64,000 bases of DNA from Meandrina meandrites (Eukaryota > Cnidaria > Anthozoa > Scleractinia > Meandrinidae), in the NCBI GenBank assembly GCA_963693305.1, contig OY855914.1:10002403-10066402 (forward strand). The letters run 5' to 3'. The notes beneath the pieces were generated by a model that worked only from the letters and a program-made list of their open reading frames with translations, was not told the DNA's origin and did no database searches. The position numbers were made by a program, and so were the translations under genes. Shown piece by piece: positions 42,901 through 54,758 of the stretch. The first letter of the stretch is position 1. The number at the start of each line of letters is the position of its first letter.

Positions 42901-44742
42901 TTTTACTAGCTACTCTGGCAAAGGTGTGTAATATAATGCTAGTAGCAGGGTAAAAATACCAAGTTGCGGTATTCTAGAGTAAAACGTCGTTGCGTTTTTT
43001 TGAAACGTCGTGTGAATATAGAATGGTATTTATTTGCACATGCCTGAGCTGGCGTCACCACACGTCCAGCGAGTGGGGGTATTTGATGACATTCAATGTT
43101 CACGTTTCCCGATTCTTTGGGTGAGGTATAATATGGAATCGTTGACTCACTTAAATCCGTTTTACAGCGGGTGATTATGACCACTATGGGTATTTGTTTT
43201 GCTGACAGCCGAGCTATGAAATGTGAAATGAAACTTGTACTAATGCAGTCTTTATATGTAATTGTTGTCTAAACGTTACGTCAACGCAATACTATTTTCG
43301 TAAGTGAGGAGGCGAGGCAGCTACCTCACACCGCAGCTCAGGCAGGGATACCTTCTCCACCGCTAACCACGCCCCCCCCCCCCCCCCCCCCAAAAAAAAA
43401 GAGTCGATCTTATTCAGGCTGGATTGTACAGGATGATCCTTGAGTATTGACGGACGGCCGATCTAACGGCAACAATAAGACTTTTATTTTATCTCTTTTT
43501 GCGTTTCAACTTAAAAAGGAAGTGCCATGATATGAATTTTAAAAGTGAGGAAAAGCGAAGCAACTCAACAGAAGAACTTCCGGCCCGGAAGTAAAAGGCG
43601 TTTACACGCAACCATTTAGCAACTTTTGCAAACGGTGGTTTATTTGAACCAATTGAAATTTCTTTATCTGCTCAGTCCAACTGTGTGTCATTTTAAGCTC
43701 AAATTTAAATAACAACAACAAAATACCTTAACCAGATACCAAAAAGGTACGGTGCTTGCTTCTTACTTTGTCACGGCAGTGGTTGTCAATTTCAGGTGAA
43801 ATTGTCCTTGTGAATAAATTAGCTGCCTCGGGACAAATGGGTCAAATGGCGGTTTTTGAAATGACCGTTTGTCTCCTGAACCGGTTTATCTGCCTCTGCT
43901 TCTCAAATCGAAGCTGATTTAAAGCAAAAATACTATGCATGGCTGTTACGTTGATCACTTGAGACTGGAGTGTTTAATTTTCAAGAACGAATGAAAAAGA
44001 GATGTCACTTCAAGACAAGGAAATTAATGACACATGGCGTCGAGAAAATCGGTTAACTAACTTCACCGCGGGCTTGGGTTTTATCGTGAATGAAGAATAC
44101 AACGCTTAAAATGCTTCAGCAACATCAAGGTAAGCATGTCTACGTTTTTATTAGACACAGTTAAGTTCGCGTCGGGAAGAATTCAACCTTTGCGTGAAAT
44201 GTTTACATAAACGGCGGTATCTCCACGATTACTAATTGACGAATTTTAGGCAACTTCGAAATTCGAAAACATCGCACGAAATCATTTCCCCAGCTAATCC
44301 TTCTAACGTCGTAAAGAACAGTCCTTTGACTTGCAAATACCGAATTTTTGACCAATTATTTCGCTTCGCACATACTTAAATTAGACGATAAGTTTGAGCA
44401 ATTTTGAACCCTATTAAAAGGTTGTCAAATAAATTTAATTATATTTTGTAAATAAAAGGGCACGAAGGACAAAAATTGCTTTCCACGTACTTATTTGATG
44501 TCATTCTACAACATTTGGCCGGTATTTTCCTTACAGAGTGCTTTATTTTTTCACGCGAAGCTACGAAACTCGGCATAAATTTTGAGCTCCGAAAGTGGCA
44601 ATATGGCGGTTTTCAAGGATTATCGATTTTCTCGAAAACAAATCGATATTCAGCCAAACTAAGTATACTGGTATTTGTTTCTTACAAAGACCTACCTGTG
44701 GTAAGAATATAAGCGAAATCCATTTTTCGGCACTTGCCAAGA
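39935..44742. repeat. Giant internal inverted repeat, arms about 1.3 kb
   Basis: Left arm about 39,935-41,240 and right arm about 43,390-44,742 are inverted copies of high similarity. Outer ends read GGCAAGTG...CGAAAAATGGATTTCGCTTA. Inner ends include TTATTCAGGCTGGA and its complement. The right arm lies just upstream of the THAP frame, so it may be the transposase promoter region. The 2.15-kb loop (41,241-43,389) contains two poly-C runs and no recognised gene. Confidence 0.85.
42550..42571. repeat. Poly-C tract
   Basis: A pure C run of about 22 in the loop of the giant inverted repeat. A similar run of about 17 C lies at 43,374-43,391, near the inner end of the right arm. Confidence 0.9.
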
Positions 44743-44820
44743 ATTTTCGATATTGTTTGATTCTTGTGAACATGTGCTCTTATGTCGTATTTCTTTTGTT
44801 TTAATGGAGATACTTTGTCC

Positions 44821-45231
44821 ATGGGATTCGGCCACCGAAATTGTGTTGCCATAGGCTGTCCTAACAGTGGACAAAGGCTAGGGAAATGGGCTGCTATGAC
44901 CTGTGAGCTTCATGGTTATAACAATGGCTCAAGCATGTGTGACTGCCAGCCACCCTTCAAATTATTCCCATTCCCGACAGAAAAGAAGAACCCGGAACGC
45001 CGATTACAATGGGCAAAAAATATAAGCAGGAACAGTTTGAGTGGGACTCTTTGGATGCCTAACAAGGATTCAAGAGTTTGTAATCTGCACTTCGTTGACG
45101 GCGAACCAACGGCTGAAAACCCAGACCCAACTTTGCAACTTGGTCACAAGAAAACGAGAGCCTCCAAACGCTCACCACCAACGCCACGGGATAACTCTCC
45201 TGTAGTAAGATCAGAAAGCGAGCTAAGCTAG
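44821..45231 (+). CDS. THAP-domain protein of the ISL2EU-type element
   Basis: DNA-binding part of the transposase. The C2CH zinc finger starts 'RNCVAIGCPNSG' (C-x4-C) and closes with 'DSRVCNLHFVDGEP' (C-x2-H), with the expected W, F and P residues between ('LFPFPTEKKNPERRLQWAKN'). I prefer the ATG at 44,821 ('MGFGHRNC') over one at 44,782, because the finger begins five residues later. The tail is Ser/Pro-rich. The stop at 45,231 may be a mutation, since protein-like sequence goes on. Confidence 0.8.
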   Translation: MGFGHRNCVAIGCPNSGQRLGKWAAMTCELHGYNNGSSMCDCQPPFKLFPFPTEKKNPERRLQWAKNISRNSLSGTLWMPNKDSRVCNLHFVDGEPTAENPDPTLQLGHKKTRASKRSPPTPRDNSPVVRSESELS

Positions 45232-45710
45232 ATACATGTTGCGATGAAATACTAGTACCTGTTCTTGACCACTCAGCTGACAACCTGGCTTGTGATGGTG
45301 TTGAGCTCCAAGAACCTGTACCCTCTACTTCTATCAGTGATTGTGCTGACATAGACAGAGCATCCGTAATTCATGACCATTGCTATGTCTATGGCTGGTA
45401 TGAGATTAATGAAAATTCGAATTTTTGCATGAACACATGTTGCTTGAAAAGCCGACAAGACAAAGATGAAAAAATCATGGAACTTTCAGAGAAAATAAAG
45501 GAGCTAAGTGAAAAAGTGAAGTTGCTGGAACTTCAACTTGTAACAGGATAAGGGATTGAAGCATTCAGATCTGAAAAATAACCAGACTGTAAATTTACTA
45601 ACTGGTATCCCATCAAAGCCTGCCTTTCACAAATTATTTGACTGTGTGAAAGGATCCATAAAAATATTGGAGTGGCGCTAAGAAAACATCCAGAAAAGGC
45701 AGGAACTTTA
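45232..45710 (+). pseudogene. Linker and coiled coil of the transposase, broken
   Basis: Plus-strand translation gives 'SDCADIDRASVIHDHCYVYG' near 45,335-45,395 and a heptad segment 'EKIMELSEKIKELSEKVKLL' near 45,471-45,530, then stops. A coiled coil between THAP and DDE parts is common in such transposases. Confidence 0.5.
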
Positions 45711-46488
45711 CGAAATCACCCAAAAAATTTGGACTAAAACGGGCTCTTTCTCAAAAGGACGAGTTTCTTTTAACACTAATGAAACTTCGATTGGGTTCCA
45801 CCAATGCAGACCTTGCACAAAGATTTGGCATTTCACGCAGTACAGTATCAACTATTTTCAACACATGGATCAAAATTTTGGCTAGTGAACTGAAGTGCCT
45901 AATATACAATCCTAGCATGGAAGTTGTAAAGAAAACACTACCAAAGAAGTTCAAAAAACCAGGATACTGCAAGGTGCGCCATATAATAGACTGCACTGAA
46001 ATTTTTATAGAGACCCCTAGTGACCCTGTAATCAGAGCATCAACATGGTCAGATTACAAGCATCACAATACTGCAAAAATCCTAGTTTCAATCACCCCAA
46101 ATGGGGCCTTCAACTTCATCTCAGAGGCATGAGGTGGGCGCACCTCAGATGTTCATTTGACAAGGGAATCAGAGTTTTACAACATCCTTGATCCATATGA
46201 TGCAGTCATGGCAGATCGTGGATTTACTATTGCAGAGGATCTTTTGCTTCACAAAGCTAACCTTTTTATTCCGCCAGGGAAACGTGGGCAAGAACAGTTC
46301 ACAAAAGCTGATGTACAGAAAACTAAGACAATAGCTAATCTACGCATTTTGTAGAACAGGCCATCAGGCGGCTAAAAACATTCCGTATAATCAAGAATGA
46401 ACTGCCTATCTCTCTTATTGGTAATCTTGATAACATTGTTATCGTCTGTGCTGCATTATGCAATTTGTACAAGCCTCTTTGCAAGTAA
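45711..46488 (+). pseudogene. DDE transposase (DDE_Tnp_4 type), broken
   Basis: HTH 'LAQRFGISRSTVSTIFNTWI' is followed by the catalytic domain: first D in 'HIIDCTEIFIETPSDP', second D in 'YDAVMADRGFTIAEDLLL', E in 'VEQAIRRLKTFR'. One in-frame TGA at about 46,130 stands where Trp is expected, and a frameshift occurs near 46,349. 'ALCNLYKPLCK' precedes the stop at 46,486-46,488. All three catalytic residues remain but the copy cannot make an intact enzyme. Confidence 0.82.
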
Positions 46489-46550
46489 CACATTTTCGTT
46501 TTGTTTGTTTTTTTGGCTCAAGATATAGAGTACCGGTAAAATGTGTAATT

Positions 46551-46780
46551 CACTAGAAAATCCATACCCCCACCATGGAGGGAAATTGGAAATTCCGGGG
46601 AGGAGGGAGTGGGGGGGGGGGGGGGGGGAAATTTGTTGCCTGTTTTTAGTAGATAAACATTCAAAAAAGACTACACTTTTCATTTGGAATTTTCTTAAGG
46701 GTTGGGGGATCGTTTGACAAATGATTCCGTCCATGGTTTGGGGTACAGACGTTTTCTGCCTCTTCTGGAATAACACAATT
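46551..46780. mobile_element. MITE nested in the ISL2EU-type element
   Basis: Ends TAGAAAATCCATACCCCCAC and (inverted) CCATGGTTTGGGGTACAGAC with TTTTCTG are imperfect inverted repeats. The core carries a 17-base G run at about 46,612-46,628. It resembles the element at 9,221-9,402. Confidence 0.5.
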
Positions 46781-47269
46781 CAAGATATCAATAGTATGTC
46801 TACAGGTTAAGTGAAATTGATTTCCCTTGATGTGCATAATTAGGGGCTTAACCATAGGAGGGGCCAAAGCGCCTGGCCCACCTCTCTGAAAAGTAATATA
46901 TAGTAAATATACTGGACAATCAAGTCCAGAAAAGCTCGGGCCCCTTTCTTTTAAGCCTTGGGCCCCCTTTGAGCCCCTTTTGACAAAACCCTGGCTACCT
47001 CAGTAATTAAATTTGTGTTGACTGTTGATGTCTTATAAGACCAGTAATATTAGTGGAGGAAGTAATTTTTTATTAGCAGCTTGATGAATGTTTTCTACTT
47101 TTGACATTAGATATCAAGTATCAAATGAAGTAATGACTATACAATAACACATGTAGTTGTTCAATTATACTGTATAGGCTCCATGAAAATATGATTACCT
47201 GTTTATAAAATTTTCTCAGTCAGATCCATTTTCTAGGCATTTTTTTAACAATTTATTTTTGCAGTAGTT
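46781..47269. other. Element spacer between transposase and nuclease genes
   Basis: The two genes converge here. No open frame. A TTGGGCCCCCTTTGAGCCCC stretch near 46,960-46,980 is the only marked feature. Confidence 0.4.
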
Positions 47270-47936
47270 TCAGGGCTGGTGAAGAGAATTATTATAAAAC
47301 CAGGTTAGATTTTCTTCCAGCCTACACCAGTATGTGGCATTGAATCTGATTGTTTCCAAGTGAAAGCCCTTTTGTGTGTATACAAAGAAATAGCACAATG
47401 GCCTCTTTGTTATGGCCATCTCACCCTGGACCTGTGCAAAGTACTGATGCTGCTGCTGCTGAGGGAATTTCACTGGCAATGTTAAAAGGGTTCTTGATCT
47501 CTACTACTGCTTTCCCACAACAAGAGCACTCTATCAGTAAGTCTGGGGATGCTCCCAAGTACTGTTTAGTTTTATCAATAAAGATACCACATTCTCTATA
47601 CCTAACATCCTTGTGATGTTTTTTGAAGTATTTGACGAATTCCTCAACTGCAATGGGCTCCATATCTCTGCCGTATTTAAGAGCTGGTAAATTTGTAGGT
47701 GGTTTTGCCTTTCCTAGTAAGCTATCAACAAGTTTATCGGCACTATTTTCTCCACTTATTTTCATCGAAACAGCTTGAAACAAGCAGAGATGGCGACCAA
47801 ACAAGGATTTGATGCACCCTTGTCTTAGCCCAACTGTATTTTCTATATTCCTGCACGTGAAAAAATTCGATCGGCTTAAAAGGATGGTTTCTTTGCGCGG
47901 AAGGTCACTGAAGCCAAGCCACTCGATGTAATCCAA
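47270..47936 (-). pseudogene. YqaJ-type nuclease of the ISL2EU-type element, frameshifted
   Basis: The PD-(D/E)XK nuclease of the element. From ATG at 47,936 ('MDYIEWLGFSDLPRKETIL') it reads to 'LKYGRDMEPIAVEEFVKYFK', 'GASPDLLIECSCCGKAVVEI' and 'KNPFNI': D in 'SPDLLIE' and E-x-K in 'VEIKNP' are the catalytic signature. A one-base frameshift near 47,450-47,480 in a GCTGCTGCTG run moves the C-terminal part ('YFAQVQGEMAITKRPLCYFF') to another frame ending at 47,270. The start codon and first 20 codons lie inside the right terminal inverted repeat. Confidence 0.82.
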
Positions 47937-48075
47937 TATGGCGACGCTGCGAGTCGATGCCCACTTTTCTGAGCCCGCCTTCCCACAATGCCGTGTGATC
48001 CAACAGGAAGTCAGAACTCCTGATGCTTGTATTGCGAGCTCAAAATTAAGAAATTTTCATTTTGTGGGTCGCCAT

Positions 48076-48210
48076 GCAGCTCTCGTAAGGTCTCACATGA
48101 GTGGCTGAGAGAACAATAGAACAAACAACAAGAACAATGCCCCTAGCCCCCAAAACAATAGCAGCTGCTACACTAGAGGACCAGTAGAATTACAAGCTTA
48201 CGAGAGCTGC
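48076..48210. mobile_element. Short insertion with 14-bp inverted ends
   Basis: GCAGCTCTCGTAAG and CTTACGAGAGCTGC bound a 135-bp segment just outside the ISL2EU-type element. ATTTTGTGG occurs shortly before and shortly after it and may be a host duplication. Confidence 0.45.
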
Positions 48211-49634
48211 ACAACTATTCCATTTTGTGGCTTTGTCTTTAAAAGCTGGTCAAAATGAAATGTAGGAGTCTATTCCCATACAGAAAAGGAAAAATCCTGC
48301 GGGAGCCCGGAGTGTAAAGCCGCTTCTTTCCTCAGATATCGAGTTTTAAAGTAAAAAACACGTGCTGAAAATTTATGCGGCGCTTACATCGCGAAGAAAA
48401 CTCCTTTCGCTCCGGGCTCCCGTGAAAAGTTTCTCTTACACCATAACAACAAACCACGCAAATTTCATCCAGATACGATAAATCTACAACTTTATTCTTA
48501 AAATACCTTTCAGTGCGGTCTGTGTAGGTCCTTAAATTGTGGTAGTTTCTCGCTGATATCACATCACAAGATCGTGTTTATCGGGCGCCATTTTGAAATC
48601 TTCTTAGAAAACCGCTGTTCGAAGTGTTTGTGGCAACACTTGACCGATTATACCGCGATGAATGCCGAAAATCTACGATCTTATCCGTCCTTTGACGAAG
48701 TTCAACATGGCGGCGTAAGCAATTACGTAATGCATAGCAACGATGTGAACTTGAGACCTCGGCTAATGGGCACAGCGGATAATAGGCGTACTGAGTTACT
48801 GCGCACGTATCCCGTGAAGAATCTCATGCTGGGCGGCAAATTCATGTGGTGTTGTGTAAATATAACGTCACGAGTCCAAAAAACGAAATAAGCCACGATA
48901 TAGCCATTAAATGGAGCCATAATTCCAAGGAACCACACAACGGACATGAGTTAAGTTTAGTTCTGCCATCAACTTTGAATTCAAGACGCGTAAATTGCTC
49001 TAAACGACTAATTTCGGCTTATAGTTGATATTTCACAATGATCGATAGTGTAACACAATGACACTTTCTAAATCACGTTCGTCCGATATAATGATCGTCA
49101 TTTAGCTCCTTTTGCAGATTATTTTGCAGATACTTTCACAGGAAAGGTATAGCGAACCTGAACTTGCGCCTTCCACGATGTAGCAAAGCTTTTCAGCGGC
49201 AGAAGCAGACTCAAATCAAACTTTGGTGCGTGTCACACAATAAATTCAATATGGCGGCGCAAAGTGCCGGTCTAGCGACCAACTTTAGGCTTTAATTATT
49301 CGGCACATAGCCAGAATGGAGCGCTTATCTCTTGGGATTGTGAATAAATCTATGTTGTCTTTGAAATCCTCCAATGTTTTGATATGTTTCATTTTTGAGC
49401 CAAAGTCCAGTATACCACCTTAAGAGGCTGTCCGCGTAAGAACGGATAAGGCAAATTTCGGACTTTCACCGATTTCTCTTATAATTTTAGTGAAAGTCGA
49501 CCATTATATTCCATGGACAAATATCACATTTTGTTTGAATCAAATCTTAGAAGTTATAATTTTTGCGAGGCGGCTTTCACTGCAACCTCAAAACTACCCA
49601 ATTTGCATTTGAAGACTCCATAATTTAACATTAA
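48211..49634. other. CUB6 intron, nothing firmly recognised
   Basis: Contains an imperfect inverted pair CGGGAGCCCGGAG / CTCCGGGCTCCCG (about 48,300 and 48,410) and several ATGGCGGC-type motifs. Open frames here are short and show no family features. Confidence 0.4.
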
Positions 49635-50735
49635 AGGAACACGGTCAGCTGGTGCACATGCGCATTAGATACCATTTCATAGCTAATTTGCATATCACAC
49701 TTCATCACAAGACGCGCGAGCGAAGAACGGAAACTGAAAAGCGCATCAACAAACCTTGTCGAATCGAAGTATTTGCGAATCAAAGTAGTGGTTATATACA
49801 TGTTACATTATTAGAACACCGATTTTATTGAAACCATGGAGAATTTACCGATGGACTTGTACAGGGAAAGGCTAGTGTCAACGAATGCCTCTGAAGTCGA
49901 AGAAATATCAGTAGAGGTGAGAAACACAAGTGATCGCGGTCATTTCTGCTTTCGATCGGATATTTTGCTTTTATAATTTCCTATAACAACTTTCACTCTC
50001 TCTGTGAGTTGGCATGTTGTTTGTGCGAATGTCAGGATCTTTTTTCTAGCGCCGTACGATGCATCAAAGTATGTATCGTTACGTTGGCATAATTGTTTTT
50101 ATTTCGCCGCGCCGCGTTTGTATTTGCTCGTGTAGTTGAAATTATTCAAATTAAAATGCAGGCATTGAAACTTGACTCAGTTGTAATGTGAAATTGAACA
50201 GGCAGGTCGTCATTCCTAATGATATTGAATTAAAGTAGAGCTAAAAACATTATTTGTTGTGTTGTTGTATTAGTTTGAGCTCCAAATCGAGCAGCCTGAT
50301 GACGCCAAGTTCGAATCGTTTACAAACTGCACGGACCTTTTGCCAGGTCGAGAAACGCGATTTTGCAAACATCTATAATGGTGATTTGCTGTCCAATGTT
50401 TTTGGTTAATTTCTTTTATTATTTAGGTCAACGCAGGCGATTCTTTCGGCCCGGCGCTTTCACGGTTCCCACCCCTTCTTTTCATGTTCTTTTGGAGACG
50501 CGATCCATACTGTTTTTAACCAAATATGATAAAGTAATAGCATAGGATGACGAAAAGGACACTCAGAAACAAGTTTTCAGTAAAGGATGGAAAATCGAGT
50601 AAGACACTGGGAAGATTGAAGCGGGTTTTGAGATGTACTCAAAGCGTATTTTTGATTTCGGGTTAAGGTGGACGTTTTTCAAAGTGAGAAAACTAGGGTC
50701 CAAGTCAGCGCGGCCACAAAGCTGACCATGTCCCT
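49635..50735 (+). mobile_element. Second non-autonomous TTAA-flanked element (1.1 kb)
   Basis: Ends AGGAACACGGTCAGC and GCTGACCATGTCCCT are inverted repeats with TTAA directly outside (49,631-49,634 and 50,736-50,739). The ends start AGG as in the 5,167-7,204 element, but the rest of the terminal sequence differs. It carries a possible two-exon mini-gene. Confidence 0.7.
49836..50378 (+). CDS. Possible two-exon mini-gene inside the TTAA element
   Basis: Exon 1 (49,836-49,916) starts with ATG after ACC and reads 'MENLPMDLYRERLVSTNASE' then 'VEEISVE', ending at a GTGAGA donor in phase 0. Exon 2 (50,274-50,378) follows a TTGTATTAG acceptor and reads 'FELQIEQPDDAKFESFTNCT' to a stop. A donor inside exon 2 (CCAG|GTCGAG) could lead to a lost further exon. 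It may be the start of a deleted transposase gene or a captured host segment. No family recognised. Confidence 0.35.
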
Positions 50736-50739
50736 TTAA

Positions 50740-53537
50740 ATGTCGATAGCTGCCAAAAGCGTAATTCCTAAATCAAAAAAGCTGAATAATTTATTTTTTA
50801 AGTTTTTTTTTTATGTTTCTTCTATACTTTAACGGTCAAGCCATTGTATTCTATAAAATTTTGACTGAGATATAAATTTTCGAAAAAACCTCCTGACAGA
50901 CTCAGGAATGTGTGACATGTGACATACCTGCAGTTGAAAGCGATTTTCTCGAATGTGGGGCCTAATCATGAGTGAAGTCTATGGTATCTCGAAAGTAATA
51001 ATACCAGTCTAGAAACCTATCGAATACAACTTGTGGGCACTCTTCACTTCGCGTCGTACAGAGCTGCAAGATTTTCCCAAATCTTCGCCATTTTGATTAA
51101 AACCTTAAGATTACGGTGGTCCGATTTCTTACCTTGAGCACCTGTAGATACTATCACTACCACTAAACATCACACTGTGGCATGCAAATAAACAATATTT
51201 GTCGATTTAGCCGTTGTTTGGGATACCATTTTACCGTTCTTGCAGTATTTTCAAAAGAAACAGCGTAAATATCAACAGGCAAATTAGCTGCAAACAACGG
51301 CTAAATCGACACCATAGCTATAGGAGATTAAAAACCGATCAGGCTGAGAAAATTTGGTGGTCGCCAGTCAGAGTACGTGAGTACGTACCAACGGATTAGT
51401 CCTGGGGATGAGTTTGTCTTTCTCCATGATTTGGAGTCCTTCTTACGCAAAAAGTAATTTAAAAAACATATTTTTGGTTGTTGAGAGTTAACTTACTTGC
51501 CATAGAAATTTGAAACAACACTGTATTGCTTCAGTTTTTTTTTCTCGTGTTAAAAATGATTCGGACATTTCATTTCAACTTACACGAAGCGATTGTATGG
51601 AAAGACGGCAAAATAGTTGCCACGTTCTTCACCTTTTAACCTGAATTTAAGACGCGAACAAAGCGTGATGGAAAAAAATAGATCTCCGTGGGTATTTATC
51701 ACTCTATTTACTAATTTACATCATGGAAACTCGTGCCAAATGATTTAGGATATCCTGTTAACGGGAAGATAAAAATAAATAAATAAATAAATAAAAAACT
51801 GCTGGCCTGACCATGATCGATATATCGGACAACAGCGAGAGTTGAAGCACTGCAGCTGACCAAGGTTGGAAAATCAATTGAGCTGTCGATGAAACTGACG
51901 TGTTCGTTTCCGATATCATTGTGTTGGTTTGAAAATTTTACCCTGCAGAATTTACAAGTCTTGTCCAAATCTGAGGTAAAAAATGCAAATGTATGCACTT
52001 CGCTTAAGTTTGATCATTAATTATGATAATCTTTTTATACTTTATTTGTAAAGGAATTCGTAATTGTGTCGGTTTCAGATCGTTCCCCGCATAAATTATA
52101 AATTCCATAATGCTGCTTTCAAACCACTTAGCTTTAATCACTTTTGTACATTTAATTTATTCAGGCATTGACTGTTAAATGTTTGGTTTCAAATGCTGTT
52201 TTAGTTAGTGGAGTTAACTGTGATGTTCAGTTTTGGATTTTGAAAATAATACTACATTAAATTATTGAGCTACACGAATCAAAAACACAATTTCACCCTT
52301 GTAAATATTTGCAAACTACACCTAGAAAAAATCCCGCAAAGAACTGAGTCCAAACCAAAACTAGTAAAATTACTTAACGATACTGCAAACCAAAATATAT
52401 TTAAGCGGTTTATTAACAAGCTGTTCTATTTTACCATGGATAGTACTATCCATGATTTTACTCGCTTGCATTTTTGTGTGTTGAAATCTCTTAAGTGTGA
52501 TTTTAGATTGGTAAACGAATACTTACGCCGGTTTCGTTTCGAGTTACATGTGCTGGGTGACTGAGCTTAGACTTTCCCTACCGCACATTTGCTTACCAGA
52601 AACGAAGGAAATACATTCAGTTCTCTATATAAAATTCTCTTAAAGTATTTAGCAACGTGTGCACGATAAAACAGAATACTTAATCATCATACTCTCTTGT
52701 TAACTATGCAACCAAACAAAAACAGTTCAAAACTACATTGTAAGCTTATCATACACAAAGCGAGCACCGCTTCCTATGTCGCAAACAGCCACAATTATTA
52801 CACAAAAACTCTGCTTTAGAATGACTTACATAAGCGGCCCCCAGTGAATTTGCTTGTTTTGTTTTGTTTTGAAGCCGTGATTTTCTTTGTTATGGCGTGT
52901 TGACCAGTTCATTTGCTTTGATGACTTAGTTTCTTTTGGCCTTGAATTGATTTTTTGCCTTGACTGTTTTGAAGTAAATCAAAACAAATTTCTTTACCTC
53001 ATCAAGGTCCTTCTTACACTCAGTTACTCTTAGAAGTGTCTTAACGTAATGTAAAAGTTGTAAAACGTTTTTATACTGGAGTGTGATATGTATGTGCAGA
53101 CGAGGGGCTTGGAAACTAGGCAGACTTTGAACTCGACATGATACCCCAATATCTGCTGCAGATGTTGGGTTATCATGTCAAGTTCACATGCTACTGTATA
53201 TTGACTGAATGCTCTCGACCAATCACATGTTTCAAAGTAATTCTAAAGTATAATTAATATTATAAAATCAATATTAGAGTGCACCAATTATGCACCTTTG
53301 ATGGAAAAAATGAGAAAGGTAAAGACTTATGGTAGCCGAAATTTGGCTAAACCTTTCATGTCAAAATGAGGTACCCTTAGTGGCACCCCCCACCCCCCTA
53401 CACCCCTACCCCCCCCCCTCCCAGGTTTTCATGGTCACTTTTCTACTGGCGCTTTTTTCTCGCTTTACGTTCGACGATCTTCTAAAAAGAGTGACCGCTC
53501 GTACTCTAGTTTTAGTAACATTTATGGCTTTCCTTAC
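50740..53537. other. CUB6 intron, hairpins only
   Basis: Two hairpins: 51,200-51,311 (TGTCGATTTAGCCGTTGTTTG and its exact complement around a 70-base core) and 53,128-53,186 (TGAACTCGACATGATACCCC arms around CTGCTGCAG). An (AAAT)n run sits at about 51,771-51,795, and C-rich tracts at about 53,384-53,421. A 99-residue frame at 52,265-52,564 has no recognised features. Confidence 0.55.
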
Positions 53538-53694
53538 ATGCAGTAGTCAATGTAATCAACGTCGAAATCATCAAATTTGAAAATTACTGCCATGCCGGGC
53601 TGAATGGGCACATAGTACTTGCATTCCAGATTGTTGGGGTACTTGTTTGGATATCCAGGACTTGTCAGTGTGTTGTTAACAACTGAACCACATT
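53538..53694 (-). CDS. CUB6, A exon
   Basis: A 157-bp exon, TAG acceptor, GTAAGG donor. It encodes 'CGSVVNNTLTSPGYPNKYPN' and 'NLECKYYVPIQPGMAVIFKF', the first half of a CUB domain with three cysteines (the last in 'YIDYC'). It is three codons shorter than the other A exons at the acceptor side. Confidence 0.88.
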
Positions 53695-54758
53695 CTATCA
53701 ACAAAAAAAAAGAATATTAAATTGTGTATGACAGCAACGAAACAAATACCTCAATTTGTCGAGTGTCGCTATCTTATTTTATATATGGACGGCAGCAGCG
53801 CTTATTTGAGGTACAGACGTTTACTATTTACCATATAGTCTACGCTTTTAGATTTTATTGACTACAGACGAAAGAAGTGGCGTTTGCTCTTAATTTTTGC
53901 TAATAAATAGAGTTAAATTTTCAATGGATAAACAATCGACTGCCACTTTTTTGGGCGCATGCAACTTGAAAGAGTCTTCAGAGAACTCGACAATCGAAAA
54001 ATAATCAAACGTCTCTTTGAGACAACGACTATTTTGCATAATGAAGTACATGTATATGAGCAGCAGTATAAGCTGAAAAGATGAGAATATTTTTGGCGCG
54101 GTGTTCCAAGAATAATTTTCTTTCTTCTATCTGTGCTTTACACCTCTTAAAATTACACTTAAATCGCTGCCCCGACAAATGCATAACGCTCTAGACACAT
54201 GTCCGCATTGTGGAAAGCAGGGCGGGCGAGAGTTCAACACACGGGCGGGCACGCAGCCTCCGACGTTTTTTTTTTTTTTTTCAAGAAGTCACCACGCTTG
54301 CCACGACGCCATATGGTTTCTAGGTGTTTTGAAACAATTCAAGTAAGAAAATGCTCATACCCCATGCTCTTGACATAGCTGATAAATAGCTTATCGTTAT
54401 TTCACTGTTTCACACTTGCCGACATTTCATTTCATCTTCGTCAAATCCAGTTATTAATCAGCGGAATTACAAACAAAAGCCTACGACTCAAGGAAGGAAC
54501 GACCGAGTGAGCGAGTGAATATTCGTTCGCTCACTAAACTCCTATTTTGCATTCTGCAAAATTTCGTAAAACCAAAAACCTGATTGGTATTTCCAGTACA
54601 ACTATAATCGATCAACACAGAAAACAGAAAACGTCAACCCGGACTGCCGATCAAACTCGGATCCGGCAATCCGGAAACGATTAAACCACTGGAACCATCA
54701 AACATTATTGCACTGAAGGCCTTAAAGAAAGTGAACGTTTAGAATTGTTTGTACTTAC

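Larger units (their letters stand above)
39565..48029. mobile_element. ISL2EU-type DNA transposon, 8.5 kb, TA duplication
   Basis: Ends CAAGCATCAGGAGTTCTGAC and its complement form terminal inverted repeats of about 155 bp (39,565-39,722; 47,872-48,029), flanked by TA on both sides. It carries a THAP-domain frame, a DDE transposase with an HTH start, and, on the other strand, a YqaJ-type nuclease. THAP transposase plus YqaJ nuclease plus TA duplication is the combination I know for ISL2EU of the PIF/Harbinger-ISL2EU-Spy group. All three genes show stops or frameshifts except the THAP part. It lies in the CUB6 intron. Confidence 0.8.

Noticed and set aside
52265..52564. 99-residue plus-strand frame
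   Set aside because: No domain, no splice partner and AT-driven composition.
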